Source: Hysterangium stoloniferum (taxonomy: Eukaryota > Basidiomycota > Agaricomycetes > Hysterangiales > Hysterangiaceae). Taken from it: DNA of 64,000 bases. Below the pieces are notes generated by a model. It worked only from the letters and a program-made list of their open reading frames with translations, ran no database searches and was not told the DNA's origin. The position numbers were made by a program, and so were the translations under genes. The stretch covers positions 1,054,001-1,118,000 of the forward strand of contig WHVD01000001.1 of NCBI GenBank assembly GCA_015178975.1, written 5' to 3'. Positions 11,758 to 23,035 of this stretch are shown piece by piece (positions within the stretch are counted from its first letter, which is position 1; each line of letters opens with the position of its first letter).

Positions 11758-13156
11758 TTACGATGAGTACATATCGTCATAAAAGCAGCCACGCAGATAA
11801 AACAAAGTACCCTGGTATTCTCTGTAACCTCGGATGGCTTCGGGAGAGTCTTCCGCGTACGCAGTGGGATCGGGAGCCTGGCCGTCTCGCCAACTATATT
11901 AAAGTTCAGTAAATGTCTGGACTGGAAATGTTGTGCTTACCGCCACAATCCAATCGATTTCCACGCACTTGCGCTCGGTCGCTTATCTTTCTTGATTCGG
12001 CCATCCGTATCAAGGAGGGCATTTTCCAATTGGGCTGGAGTGCTGATTGCAGCAAGCCTCAACAGTATATCTGGTTCGGCACCCGATGACGTAGTCGTAA
12101 TACTTAGGTGTTGGATATCAGCGAGCGGGAGATATGTCTGGGAGGAAGGGGTTGTGAGAACAGTAAGAGAATATTTACTTGGTTGCAGTGAATCAACCTG
12201 TTATGAAATAAGTCATGGCTAGTACTTCTAGTACAGCAATATTCCACTCGCCATGACGTCTTTAGCGACGGTGCAATTAAGATGTGAAAAGTTCCGACGG
12301 TAGGCGAGAATATCACCTGTCCGAATGATTGAGTTTTTAGCGAGGTCACCTAGAGTGATACTCGATGCATCACTTCATTGACCGTCAATATCTTTCTTCA
12401 CAACTGCGGATGAATTAACCACTCACCCGGCGAGAACGTCAGCGTCAATGGGCCTTCGCAGAATGATAGGATGGGTATCTTGCCAAGTCTGATCCTTCCA
12501 CGCAGCATGAATCGTCCCTTGTTTGACCTTTTCGGTATATTCGCGTACAAGAGTTTCGTGGGTGGCGGAGAACTGCCCGGCAGAAAGTTGATCCTTACAA
12601 AATGGTTAGTACAAGAGCAGTAATATGTCATAGGTTTTAAGTCACCTGAAATGTGCTGAGAGCTGCTTCAAAAAATGGATCGGTAAAAAAGGATACGTCT
12701 GGTTCTGATGCTAGTGTCATGGCATCAACGTCATTAAGGGCTTCGTCGACTTCCCCTAAAGACTCCTGGAGTTGTCGGGACGATGGATGATTTGGAATTA
12801 GCCGAGGTTTAAAGAAAGGGAAGAAAGGAGGTGGAAGCATGGTTGAGAGTAATGCCCGGCTGTCTGGGGATAAGGCATCCCAGGTGTTTCTGTTTATTAA
12901 CGTCTAACCTTATTCAGTATAGTTGACGTTTGACAGCTGCTCAACTCACCGATAGTTCTATATCAACAATTGGACTTTTTTTACTGGTGAGCAAATATTC
13001 GTCGGTTTTTACATCCTCTTTTGGTGGAGGCTCTTTTCTCTTCTTCACTGAATTTGATGATGAGCCTTGAACTCCTTCGAGTGGTCCTTTCGAAATCTTC
13101 TCGTCTTCTTCCTTATGAGTATTTCGCGTGGATCTTCTAGGTGTTTCAGAAGTCAT
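11758..13156 (-). CDS. ASX-homology (ASXH/DEUBAD) domain protein
   Basis: Minus-strand gene with six exons read from splice sites: 13156-12950, 12903-12646, 12593-12427, 12372-about 12249, 12137-11941, 11893-11758. The start is the only ATG at the head of the open frame. The N terminus is basic and disordered (SETPRRSTRNTHKEEDEK). Residues about 55-190 match the ASXH domain pattern: a helix preceded by LLTSKKSPIVDIELSTLIN, then TWDALSPDSRALLSTMLPP, a variable loop, FFTDPFFEAALSTFQ and LSAGQFSATHETLVREY. ASXH/DEUBAD domains bind and activate BAP1/UCH-type deubiquitinases in chromatin. The C-terminal part (GDLAKNSIIRTGDILAYRRN onward, ending LFYLRGCFYDDMYSS) looks like a second conserved unit that I cannot name. 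It is divergent from the LKR/SDH gene, about 300 bp apart. The domain call rests on pattern recognition. Confidence 0.72.
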
Positions 13157-13453
13157 TCTGAACGCGTGGCGTATATATTACGGCTTGGAGCCAAGGATCA
13201 GGTCAGCGGTTGTGATGAGTAATACGACGCGTCCACAGCACCCTCATTCTCTGGGTCACGTGTGCAGGATCGTGCAGGGTTCGCTTAGCGATGGAGCTCG
13301 GATTTAACGTGATCGAGACATGTCGTGCGTCTTTTTCGGGCGGACCTTGGCAAAGTTGCCGTCAAGTTATTCACAGTGTTGCCCCCTAATGCTCCATAAG
13401 CACTATTCATGCGCCGTCCACCTTCCTTCAATCCATCTACCACCATCTTTACC
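13157..13453. promoter_or_regulatory. Shared promoter region between ASXH gene and LKR/SDH gene
   Basis: The two start codons face away from each other across about 297 bp. A CACGTG E-box lies at 13257-13262 (context gggtCACGTGtgc), roughly central. No TATA box stands out. The second ATG of the rightward gene (13454) has the context accATG; an in-frame ATG at 13409 would shorten this region by 45 bp. Confidence 0.5.
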
Positions 13454-16400
13454 ATGCTACAACTTCCACGAGAAACTGTAAAGTTTGTTATTCCCCGTTT
13501 TGGATCTTATCGTTTAGCTTCGTCAAATTCTCTCACCATCGGCTTACGGCGGGAAGACCCTGGTAGGCTCTGGGAACGTCGATGCCCCCTGACCCCAGAC
13601 GCTATCGAAGAGTTGGTAAATGGAGAGGCTATAAGAGTCATAGTTCAAGATTGTAACAGGCGTGTCTTTGGAGTCGACGAATTCAGAAAGGTAGGCGTTG
13701 GAATTTTGTCTTTTGATCTGAATTAATTAAACATTGTAGGCTGGAGCTATTATCCAAAATGACTTGTCTACAGCACATATAATTCTGGGAATCAAGGAAG
13801 TCCCTCTTACTGAATTGGCAGAGCAATCAGGTCCTATAACCTTTAATGATGCTCTCGTCTCACGAACACATTTGATGTTCTCGCATACCGGAAAGGGGCA
13901 ATTGTATAACATGCCTCTACTCTCCAAATTTGTTCGGTCCGGATATGCGGATAAAGACCGACTAGTTGATTACGAATTCCTCACAGACGAGAGCGGAAAG
14001 CGCGTTGTGGCGTTCGGTTGGTTTGCAGGAGGTACGTACCGAATGAATCTCTCCCGTATACGCTTACGTTGAAGTGAATGGCAGCGGCTGGCGCCGTCGA
14101 AGGACTTTGTGCCTCAGCGCACGACTTCCTTTCTTTCGGAGTCGCGTCCCCATTTCTGGTGCGTAGATAACCAGTTGATGGTCGCTAGAGGCCTGAATGA
14201 CATTAGAATCTTCCACGGCCATACATGTCGGGCAGTATCGAGAAGATGAGACAGTCCCTTCGAGACGTCGGAGACCATATATCCGAGCGCGGGACACCGT
14301 CGTCCACTGGTCCGTTTGTTATTGCAGTGACAGGGTTAGTGTTATTCTTTCGTATTGAAGACCCTTCTGTGACTTTGCCGCAGGAATGGAAATGTGGCGC
14401 AAGGGGCCATGTCTGTTTTGAGGGAACTCCCTCATACAAATGTCCTTCCTGAAGATCTTCCAAAACTCGTTTTATCTGAAGGTAGTAGTCTTGACAATGA
14501 ATGTTGAAGATGCGACTGACATTGCTTAGACACAGACCTCAGTAAGGTACGTGACGTTCACGAGAAATCTCCCTCAATCCGACAATTTTGCGGATCCTAT
14601 GCCTATGCTGAATCCAACAACTATACACATCCTGAAGAGAGAACTTCCTGGGTATCTTAATGGAGTTGAATGTGATTCGATATCAACATGGGGCCCATAC
14701 GCCTTTACAACGTGTTGGACCCTGTTTTGACTTACAAGTCCCCTTCATACTCCATAACCACTCTTAGCGAGTTTGAGTCACAGATATCCCCGTGCATGTG
14801 GATCCCTTTTGTGATTCAAATTCCTAGGAATGGTTACAGGATGCGACGCAGACTTGAGTAGACAAAGACCCCACTGCTTGTGACAGTCTGTCGGATTCTT
14901 TGTTTATTGAACTCTAATTCAAAGTCTGAGATGTTCCGCAAGGATTTGTGCTAGGATCGTGAAATTGTTGGCTTCGAGAGATTTCCCCTATGCTCAATTT
15001 ATTTAAATCGATATTCAATTCTAAACATTAGGTCTATATCGTCCATGTCAAGCCTGAGCACTACTTGGTGCCCGCAAATGGCTCACTTAGTCCCTTTGAT
15101 CGTGCGTCCTACTATGCAAGGCCATCGGAGTGGAAAAGCGTATTCCACGACAAGGTAGGGAATGCAAATATGAACAAAGTGTGTTTTTTTCTCATCAAGT
15201 CTTTAGATAGCACCTTATACCACACTGCTCATCAATGGGACGGGCTGGAAACCTGGATTTCCTCGTCTTATGACGAATGCCCAAATGGCTCAAGCTCGAT
15301 TAGCTTCTCATAAATTTTCCGGTCATGGTCGTTTCCGCACGGTTGCTGACGTCAGTTGCGATGTGAAAGGTGGCCTTGAATTTATGGAGCGCTCCACTAC
15401 GGTAACCCCATGCATACCAATAAAAATATTTACTAATTTCTCCCTCTCTACCAGATCGACTCCCCTTTTTATACCGCTCACTCGTCGCTCTTGCCCTCAG
15501 ATGTCCCAGGAGTCCAGATAATGTCCGTTGATATTTTGCCAACCCAGATACCTAGAGACGCTTCGGCTCATTTCAGTGCCGCCCTTACACCTTACCTTCG
15601 TACATTGATAAGACAATATCAAGGAAGATTAACGTCCGATGATAAAGACCGGTTGAGGGTATTGGATCGTGCTACTATTACACAAAATGGCAAATTGCAG
15701 AGTAAATTTGATTGGCTAGCCACACCCCTCAAGAGCTCTCGGGGAAAGGCAGGTGAATCGTCATCATCCGATGACAATGCTAAATTATCTTCCACTCCGG
15801 AAACTATCATCGCTAAGACACCGATTCTCTCACATAAAAGGAAAATTTTGCTCTTAGGGTCCGGGATGGTCGCTCGACCCGCGATAGAGGAGTTCTCGAA
15901 ACGGGGGGACGTGCGGCTGGTAGTTGGTATGTCTCTATGGTTTTCTTGCTAGGAGAAGACATTTAAATTTCTTCAGCAAGCAACAATGTATCCGAGGCCG
16001 GTTTTTTGAAGGAACATTTTCCCACTGTAACCGCAAAGCAGCTTGATTTAGAGGATCTTACCACACTGAACAATCTTGTCAACGAGGCCGACATTGTTGT
16101 GAGGTATTTAATCACGGTTCCCATCGCTTCAAAATTCTTTTTTGACATGCTATTTTATATAGCTTACTTCCTGTGCCATATCATCCAACAGTCGCGAAAG
16201 TGTGCATCGGCAATAGAAAACACATGGTGACGGCGAGTTACATCTCTCCAGCCATGAGAGCCCTGAACCAAAGGTCAGCCTAGCACTCTCGCCAATGCGG
16301 ACGGTTATTAAATTACAAGCAGCGCACTTGAAGCGGATGTTCTTCTGCTTAATGAAATTGGTCTAGACCCGGGCATCGACCATTGTTCCGCCATCTCGCT

Positions 16401-17640
16401 CTTGCAGCGTTTAAGGTCACAGAAGAACACGGTTAAATCTTTTATATCATTCTGCGGTGGCTTGCCTACCCCGGAGACAGCGGATGTGCCCCTTGGCTAC
16501 AAGTTCTCGTGGAGTCCCCGGTAAGCCGTGAGGTTGGACAGACATATCAACCCTTTGAATAACGGATTATAGAGGAGTACTTGGCGCAGCCTTGAATGAA
16601 GCGCGCTTCAAGCTACTTGGAACGGTATGTTCTGACTCTTTTCTGGATGATACGAATGACTTGACAATAACAGGAATTCAAAATTCCTGGGAACGACCTT
16701 CTGCAATCATATTTTCCGTCAATACCACAGTCGAAGTTTCTCAAGCTCGAAGGAATAGCGAACAGGGACAGCCTTCCATACGCTGAGACATACGATCTTG
16801 GCCCTCTTAGTTCGCTGGACACTGTGCTCCGCGGTACTCTCAGGTTGGCTTTTTTACGTCTTCTGCGAGTAATCGACTTACAAGTGTACAAGATATCCCG
16901 GGTTTTGTTCCTTAATGCACTCGTTTCACAGGATCGGTTTATTGGAGACCGACCGTACAATTTCCATCAATAACTGGTCTTCATTCGCACCTCGCGCTCT
17001 AGCTTCGAAGTTCGCAATTCCGCTTGCATACGATGATCCGATGTCATTCCAATCCATTTTGAGCGACATATTGGGTATGCCTAATGACAAACTCTCTGAA
17101 CTGCTGCAGGCTCTATCATGGCTTGGAATCAGCCCCATGCCGAGCCGTGCGAACACATTTTCCCATTCCAAACACCATTCAATTCCTGTTCCTGTTCCAT
17201 CCAAACAGTTGGCTCCGATCGATCTCCTTACAATGATATTGTCGCACCGACTTCAGTATCAGCCCAATGAGCGCGATATGGTTGTGCTCATGCATGAAAT
17301 AACCGTATTATCTGAGCCACCTTTTTCGCAGCTCCTACCACCCTCCAGTGGCCAGAGTGATGTCAAAACTTACACGTCAACCCTTGTTGCCTACGGCTCT
17401 CCGACATCGACAGCCATGTCCCGCACAGTAGGTATTCCAGTTGCCCTTGCAGCGCTCGCAGTGCTCGATGGAGGTGTTAGTTCACGAGGAGTCCACGGAC
17501 CAACGATGCCTGAGGTGTACTTGCCTGTTCTGCAAGGATTGGAGGCGAACGGACTCGGAATGAAGGAGAGCGTTGTCATAGGTGCTGGTAGTGGTAAATC
17601 TTTAAAGGACGGGCTTGGTTCTACCTTGGGAGTGCAATAA
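13454..17640 (+). CDS. Bifunctional lysine-ketoglutarate reductase / saccharopine dehydrogenase (alpha-aminoadipic semialdehyde synthase type)
   Basis: The N-terminal half carries the LKR domain: TIGLRREDPGRLWERRCPLT, NDALVSRTHLMFSHTGKGQ, GPFVIAVTG joined to NVAQGAMSVLRELP, and VYIVHVKPEHYLVPANGSLS. The C-terminal half is saccharopine dehydrogenase: the nucleotide-binding segment KILLLGSGMVARPAIEEFS, VTASYISPAMRALNQ, LLNEIGLDPGIDHCSAI and FISFCGGLPTPETAD, ending VGIPVALAALAVLDGG. This order is that of the bifunctional enzyme of lysine degradation: lysine plus 2-oxoglutarate to saccharopine, then to alpha-aminoadipic semialdehyde plus glutamate. Basidiomycetes are known to make lysine through a separate SPE3-LYS9 fusion, which supports a catabolic role here; that is inference. 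About eleven short introns interrupt the gene, plus one long intron (14547-15031). All joins I checked keep frame (for example SED|TDLSKVY and AGGV|AAGAVEG). An alternative start at 13409 would add 15 residues. Confidence 0.88.
14547..15031 (+). other. Unusually long intron in the LKR/SDH gene
   Basis: The coding sequence jumps from DTDLSK (ending 14546) directly to VYIVHVKPEHYL (from 15032). The intervening 485 bp begin GTACGT and end CTAAACATTAG, while the other introns of this gene are about 45-65 bp. No long open frame, TIR or target duplication was seen in it. Confidence 0.75.
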
Positions 17641-19204
17641 GTATAGAGTTTGGGCAAAGTGGGCGGCCATTGATACTTAAGTATATTATTATTCGGGCCG
17701 CCTCATATGGGAAATTCTCGAATGTGGAGTAATTCCATATAGATACAGTTTCCACAGGAACGACCCAGCTCTTGTAAATGGCAAAGGGCATCTAATTTGT
17801 TTCATCCTAACTCCATATTGACGCAAGACCCCAGGATACGTACCTCTATGAAATTCCTCTAAATCCAATGTCACGCTCTTATACACCTACATTTTCGCAT
17901 CCCCTACCTTTGATTACCCATCGCACATTGCCAATCGGAACACAACAACAATATTATATATAACAGCCCAGGCCAGCAATTTGGAACCAGCAGAACGAAA
18001 ATTAGCGACAGATTTGTTCATTACGAGTACCCAAAGGGTCTGACTGAATTCAGTATACTATGTCAACGCGATAATTTGAAAATCGTGAGCTTCAATGAGG
18101 GTATTTTAGTATGATCCCCCAATCAGGTGGATTGGGAAGGTACAGCATGAATATCATGGCTAACGGACTAATAATACCAAGGGGATACTTGCGGTGACCG
18201 GAGCGACGAAAACGAACCTTGCATGTTGTCGTGGAATATCGTGATATCGAGAGTTGGGACTCATTGAGAGTCATATATAACTTATCTGCTCGAATGATTA
18301 CCAGTCGGAGGGTTATAACTAACCTCATATTTAGTTTCTTTCCCACTTATTTTACCAAGAACCGAAATTGCAACTGTAGACTGTCTGCCTCTGTTTACTT
18401 AGGGTGGCAGCCTCGTTGACTCGGACGCCTGCAGTAAGTTGACAAACCTAAAATGGCAATATCACGATCTCTTATCTTCCACGTTATAAATTTTACTTTA
18501 ATTGATCGATTAAAAATGTGTTGTAAGAGAGATTTACAGTCACTTGGGGCTGAGTCGACTCACATCGAAGGGGACAATGTTCGGATAAAGTAGATCCTAA
18601 CGCTAATCTGCGTGTTCATATCTAATACTGCCATGTCCGGCACTTATTATCACAGGCACTGCTGTTCCCTTTGCAGTGAATTCTCCCTCTCGAGGCATAA
18701 CATAGGTGTGTTTGGCGCTTTCACCAATTATATGAAAGAAATTCTATCTTTCAGTTGGAAGCTGAAAACTGTGGAAGGGGCTGGATAATGATTGAGTCTC
18801 CCCCCCCCCCACCACATCTCAAAGGGAACGGTCTAAGTGGCTGCTGTGAACAAACTGATACGACCACGAATACTCCTGGTGGATCATACCAGGCGATACG
18901 AGCGCTCATTAATTCACGCGTTGCTTCTGGGATGACAATGGGCGATCCGACATTAGTCCTTCCAATACATTCTGAAGCCCATATGTCATGTCGTTATGCC
19001 ATGTCGTAGGGTTGAGCCGTGAGAAAATAGCGACTGAGATTTGGAGGCAGTCGAACTACTCCTAATTCGCCAATTCCCTTTTATTCGGCGGTCTAAATAC
19101 CCCCGGCTTTTAATGGTCCTAAGATCAACTAACTATACAATGAGTAGCTTTGATTGAGACCTCACTGAGGATATGTCTAATAATCCAGCGCCATCGTATC
19201 ACTG
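17641..19204. other. Intergenic, no supported gene
   Basis: No domain or phase-consistent gene model was found. A minus-strand open stretch of about 60 codons (18830-18998) reads like protein but could not be extended by splicing or placed in a family. A C11 tract lies near 18801. No tRNA or rRNA signature was noticed. Confidence 0.4.
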
Positions 19205-19310
19205 GTGTGGGGTTGAATGGAAGTCTTAATCCGATGACTTGGAATGACTCAGATTGGGTATCCCAACCCGGGAATACATTTTCTCATGGTTATTATTGAA
19301 GTTTGATACG
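19205..19310. repeat. Dispersed repeat, second copy at 27706-27810
   Basis: Both sites share about 100 bp beginning ttgaatggaagtcttaat and running through tcagattgggtatcccaacc to catggttattat, with about 90% identity by eye. It is probably the end of a transposable element and borders the left side of segmental copy A. Confidence 0.75.
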
Positions 19311-20819
19311 GCTCCTCTGCAGACAGTTGACGGACGTGGCAGATGGCTTCGACGATATAGCCAAGTTCGTCAACGAGTAAAAGATGTTGAGAAAAGCATG
19401 TCAAATATCATCCGATTTGTATGATAAATGTTGATGCAACCTTATCCAAGTTGGTGTGTAGCGGTGATTTAATCACAGGTATAAAGAGATGACGTAATTG
19501 CAGTTGATGGCCGAGTGCCGGGGCACCATATGAAGGCCCAAGCTTAGTGACGAGTGTCGCACGATCCCTTGCTTGTTTGGAAAAGTGCGACACTCAACGT
19601 CCAGCTGAGCGTATGGAGGACTCCCATCACAGTCGTTACAATTTTCGCGCATTACACATTGTCATTCCTTTATACCTTTCTAAATTAGTTTACCCACCCA
19701 CCCTTGCCCTTTAAGCCGAGAACAGTAATAATACAGTAGTCATCATTCTTAATGACTAAAGAAATGGATCTGTTATCGGATTAATATTGCGAAGTTGTAA
19801 ATGCAAGGGGATTCCCGCCCTCCCGAGCGGCGAGTGTGGACAAGGCCGGAAAAGATGTCATAAGCCGGGCAGTATGACCTTGGTTTCTGTACGCCTATCT
19901 GGGATGCGCCAAGCCGTTCCAGACGCTCCATAACTTCCAGGCGCTTCCTAGAATGCGGGAACTTCTGCGGCGTCGGATCAAATACCAACTTACTGATGGG
20001 TGGCAGCCCGAAGAAATGCAATAATTCTCATTTGGAGAATGTGGACCGATTGTGGATGCGTTTCGCGCCAGAAAATTGATGTGTCTGATGATTTGTAGGT
20101 ACAGGTATGTATGATAGTAATGGATACAGTCATGATAAAGGAAGTGCATGCATTTCAGTTTATAAAACAAACATTTTTCGACGATTCCAGTGGCTCTGAC
20201 CAAGGCACTTGTTCCTGCGCGTGTTAAACAACTGTTATACCGTGTGACCACTTGGTTCGGAGGAATATCGGCTCTGCTTGCGAACTCTCCAACCCTGATA
20301 CTGACAGTTTTTTCTGCAAGTACACGGTAGGCTGTTCCTACTAGTATTGTTCCTGTCGCCTTTGCCTTCCTACTTGGCATAGCTGTTAGCCTAAATATTT
20401 TGTTGCCAATGTTGAAAGGGAGGAAAGTTTGAACGGTATTTGCTTGTTAGTAGTGTCGGATTTTATTTCCCCCTGTCTTATATATCTGGGGGCGTTTCGA
20501 CATTGAACTATATATATGTATATTTTAAAAGTACCCAGAGAAGTGTTCAGGATATATAAAATTTCCCGTTCCTTTTCCAAAGGAAATTGTTGATAAAAAC
20601 TTATATTTTCCAAGAAGTTACTCCGAGATCGAGAATTTGAGCTTTGGCGCTGTGCTGTTTGCGTGAATTTACAATACTTTGGGGCCCTACTTTTACACCA
20701 TTAGTGCTTACAACCCGCAGTATGCTTCGATTGCCCTGACCGGGGGGGGGATCCCGAGAATGTGAAATTTCTGCAACTTGGCATTGGACCTGGTGCCGCT
20801 AATCATCCCCTCGCCAACG

Positions 20820-20827
20820 TATAAAAG
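20820..20827 (+). promoter_or_regulatory. TATA box of secreted-protein gene A
   Basis: TATAAAAG lies 57 bp upstream of the start codon at 20884, a normal fungal core-promoter spacing. The region holding it is missing from the duplicated copy. Confidence 0.6.
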
Positions 20828-20883
20828 GCTGATAGATGCAGGATTAAGCCCTAAAACACAAATTGAGCCAGCCTGCTCTTACA

Positions 20884-21091
20884 ATGTTATCATTCAAAGT
20901 TCTCACTTTCCTATCCATTGCCTTCATTGCCACACAAACCACTGCTAAGGCAATTATTCCACGGAGGACGTGCCCTCCATCTTGCCCACTACCCCAACAC
21001 TATTGCTGGATTCTCAACGATTGCTTTTGTTGCAGTAAGCGCAATGCATATATGATGAATCCGAAGTCCAATTAACGTTCCGACAGATTGA
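20884..21091 (+). CDS. Small secreted cysteine-rich protein A (51 aa)
   Basis: Exon 1 (20884-21034) encodes a signal peptide MLSFKVLTFLSIAFIATQTT followed by about 28 mature residues with six cysteines in the pattern C-x3-C-x6-C-x5-C-x1-CC. A 52-bp intron (21035-21086, GTAAGC...ACAG) is followed by a 5-base exon that finishes one codon and gives a stop (Asn-TGA). The paralogue at 25960 has exactly the same arrangement, and its splice also lands immediately on a stop, which supports the spliced model over read-through. Such proteins are candidate effectors, toxins or cell-surface peptides in fungi; no function can be read from the sequence. It has its own TATA box. Confidence 0.75.
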
Positions 21092-21525
21092 GTGCGATAA
21101 AAATCGGACAGGTGCGGTATATCACAATCGTCAAAGAGCTTCGCCGGGCAGGGAAAGGAAAGCAGAGTGGAAAGTGGAAGAATTTTGTAGAGAATATTAT
21201 ATGGGGGTGACGCACTGAGGCTGTCACTTTGTTTGTTAAAATATATTTCCACTCCGCCGAAACTGTATCATCAGAGTTGAATTCGTGATGACAAAGAAGG
21301 CCAGATGTACGTTCCGACCCCGGCAACCCCTATGACACCTTAGTCAGTACAATCAGGGGATACATGAACAGAAGCACCACTGTCCATCCAGAATGGGTAC
21401 AAGTCAGTGGAGATGAGTGTACAGCTTGATTGAGAAATTGGAGTGATATCGGAGATGTTAATGGTTGTCATGGTAGATGGGATAATGTATGACCCAAAAA
21501 GGAAATAGCTTGATTATGAGCTGTG

Positions 21526-22499
21526 CGTCAAGTGGTGTCTTTAGGAGGGTGTGCATGGCCTTGGTCGAACAGCAGAGAGAGGAAAAATAGGAAGTGGGTG
21601 GACATCCGCCTGAGGCAGCTGTAGACGCGATCGGTATGGCACCACGAATCATTACACAGCGGTGGGTTTTCAGTATGACCTCGTAACAGAGGGGAGCGTT
21701 TATCAACTACAGTTTTTTTTTTCTTCCCTTTTCCTTCATATGAGATATTTATAACAAAATGGCTGGGACCGCTCGGTCCGATATTCTGTATCAGAGAAAG
21801 AGAGAGTTTTTATGACTTGGAGATAGGTAATTTAGGCCAGTTGTAAAGAAGGGGAGAATTTGTCCCGGTGATATTTCAAGTTTTCGTCTGTAGCGCTTAG
21901 AAATTATATGAAGATTCTTTGTTTTGAATGACTTAGCGAGGATTTCCTTTGCCGTCTGACTGTGGTCGATTTTCTGTGTCTTATTTTTGAAGATATAACA
22001 TATGTTTCTACATGCTTAGGTTGTAAGCATATAGCATATAAAAATACCATTCCGATAGGAATAGGAATATATCTTACCACAATTCTTTACATATACATAT
22101 ATCTATCCAGATGTATATACTGCGACAGATGGCAATGCAAAGTCTTACCAGATTTGTACAGTTGCCCATCTCTACAACAACTACAGAGAATGGTGAAGAT
22201 TATTACAAAAATTATGATATAGATCATCACAACAGAGGTTATATTGTTCATAACTCAACATATTCATCACTTAGATATTAATTATTCCAACAGTTTGACA
22301 GTTTAATAGTTGTCATTTGAACTACATTAGTGGCAATTTCTGGCCCAGCTGTCATTTGGTGTTTCGATAGTGCATGTAAGGCTGTTGGTATCAGCCTCAC
22401 TTGGTTGGTAGCGGACAGGACTAGGTTTCTCTGTTGAGTATTCGCAGCTGGTGTAAGATACAAAAATACCGATCTCTGCTCATGATTATCCTTGATCAA
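21526..22499. other. Intergenic, degraded repeat sequence
   Basis: It is AT-rich with no supported gene. The part at about 22318-22370 (gtggcaatttctgg-ccagctgtcatttggtgtttc) is an inverted copy of 27360-27410, so it is repeat-derived. It probably cut off the 3' end of the Zn2Cys6 gene to its right. Confidence 0.5.
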
Positions 22500-23035
22500 G
22501 AGTTATATACCTTCTACGGGCATCTGACACTGGCATGATGAACCCAGGGTAATTGGGGCTGTGCTGTAGGTTATGAAACAGAGGGCGGTCCGGTTGAATT
22601 AAGAGGTGGTCTAATGGATGGAAAGGAGGGTTGTGTGAGTCCATGTGTACCGTCGTTTTTACACGAGCTGTATATTTTGTCTGGTGGTTGATACGGCTCT
22701 TGAGAGGAGGAAGAGGGACACGGGAGGATGGCGGATTGGCGGGGCACGACGACGTGCTTTGACTTGAGCCTACGGGGAGGCCGGGGACACGACGCAGCAG
22801 CGGGAGATATTGTATGCCATTTTTTGCACAGGAAGAACAGGGCCGGTTGCCGTCGCAGCTGTGTGCATATAGGTGAGTATGGACCGGAGGGTTCCTGATA
22901 GAACTCACACTATTTTCCTTTGTCTGCATTCCTCGCATTCATTTGTGCATGATTGGGCTCTTCCCATATTTCTGCAAGCGCCGCAGGGCCTCTCTTCATC
23001 GCACCGTGACCTTTCATGGCAACAAACCCACGATA
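22500..23035 (-). pseudogene. Fragment of a Zn(II)2Cys6 protein with tandem cysteine clusters
   Basis: Read on the minus strand, exon 1 (about 23030-22907) encodes CDEERPCGACRNMGRAQSC, the second half of one zinc cluster, then CEECRQRKIV. Splicing a short GTGAGT...CACACAG intron (about 22906-22863) continues with CDGNRPCSSCAKNG. Together these give the canonical C-x2-C-x6-C-x5-C-x2-C spacing of a fungal binuclear zinc cluster, with the sixth cysteine replaced by Tyr (IQY). A Pro/Ser-rich stretch follows to about 22500. The first half of the leading cluster and the rest of the protein were not found, and repeat sequence takes over downstream. It is probably a relic of a DNA-binding transcription factor. 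Confidence 0.6.

Larger units (their letters stand above)
19311..21525. repeat. Segmental duplication, copy A
   Basis: It matches 24821-27045 in the same order. Both begin gctcctctgcagacagttga, share the blocks around 19990-20640 and 25200-25850, the secreted-protein gene, and the tail tacagcttgattgagaaatt ... atgggata. The copies differ by several indels. A minus-strand frame in A (20380 to about 20160) is shifted out of frame in B, so it is not supported as a gene. Confidence 0.88.

Noticed and set aside
18755..19009. Open frames on both strands near 18.8-19.0 kb
   Set aside because: A protein-like minus-strand stretch exists, but no splice extension, paralogue or family could be found.
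19895..20380. 161-codon minus-strand frame beginning MPSRKAKATG
   Set aside because: The duplicated copy at 25.2-25.6 kb is shifted out of frame after about 13 codons, so coding is not conserved.
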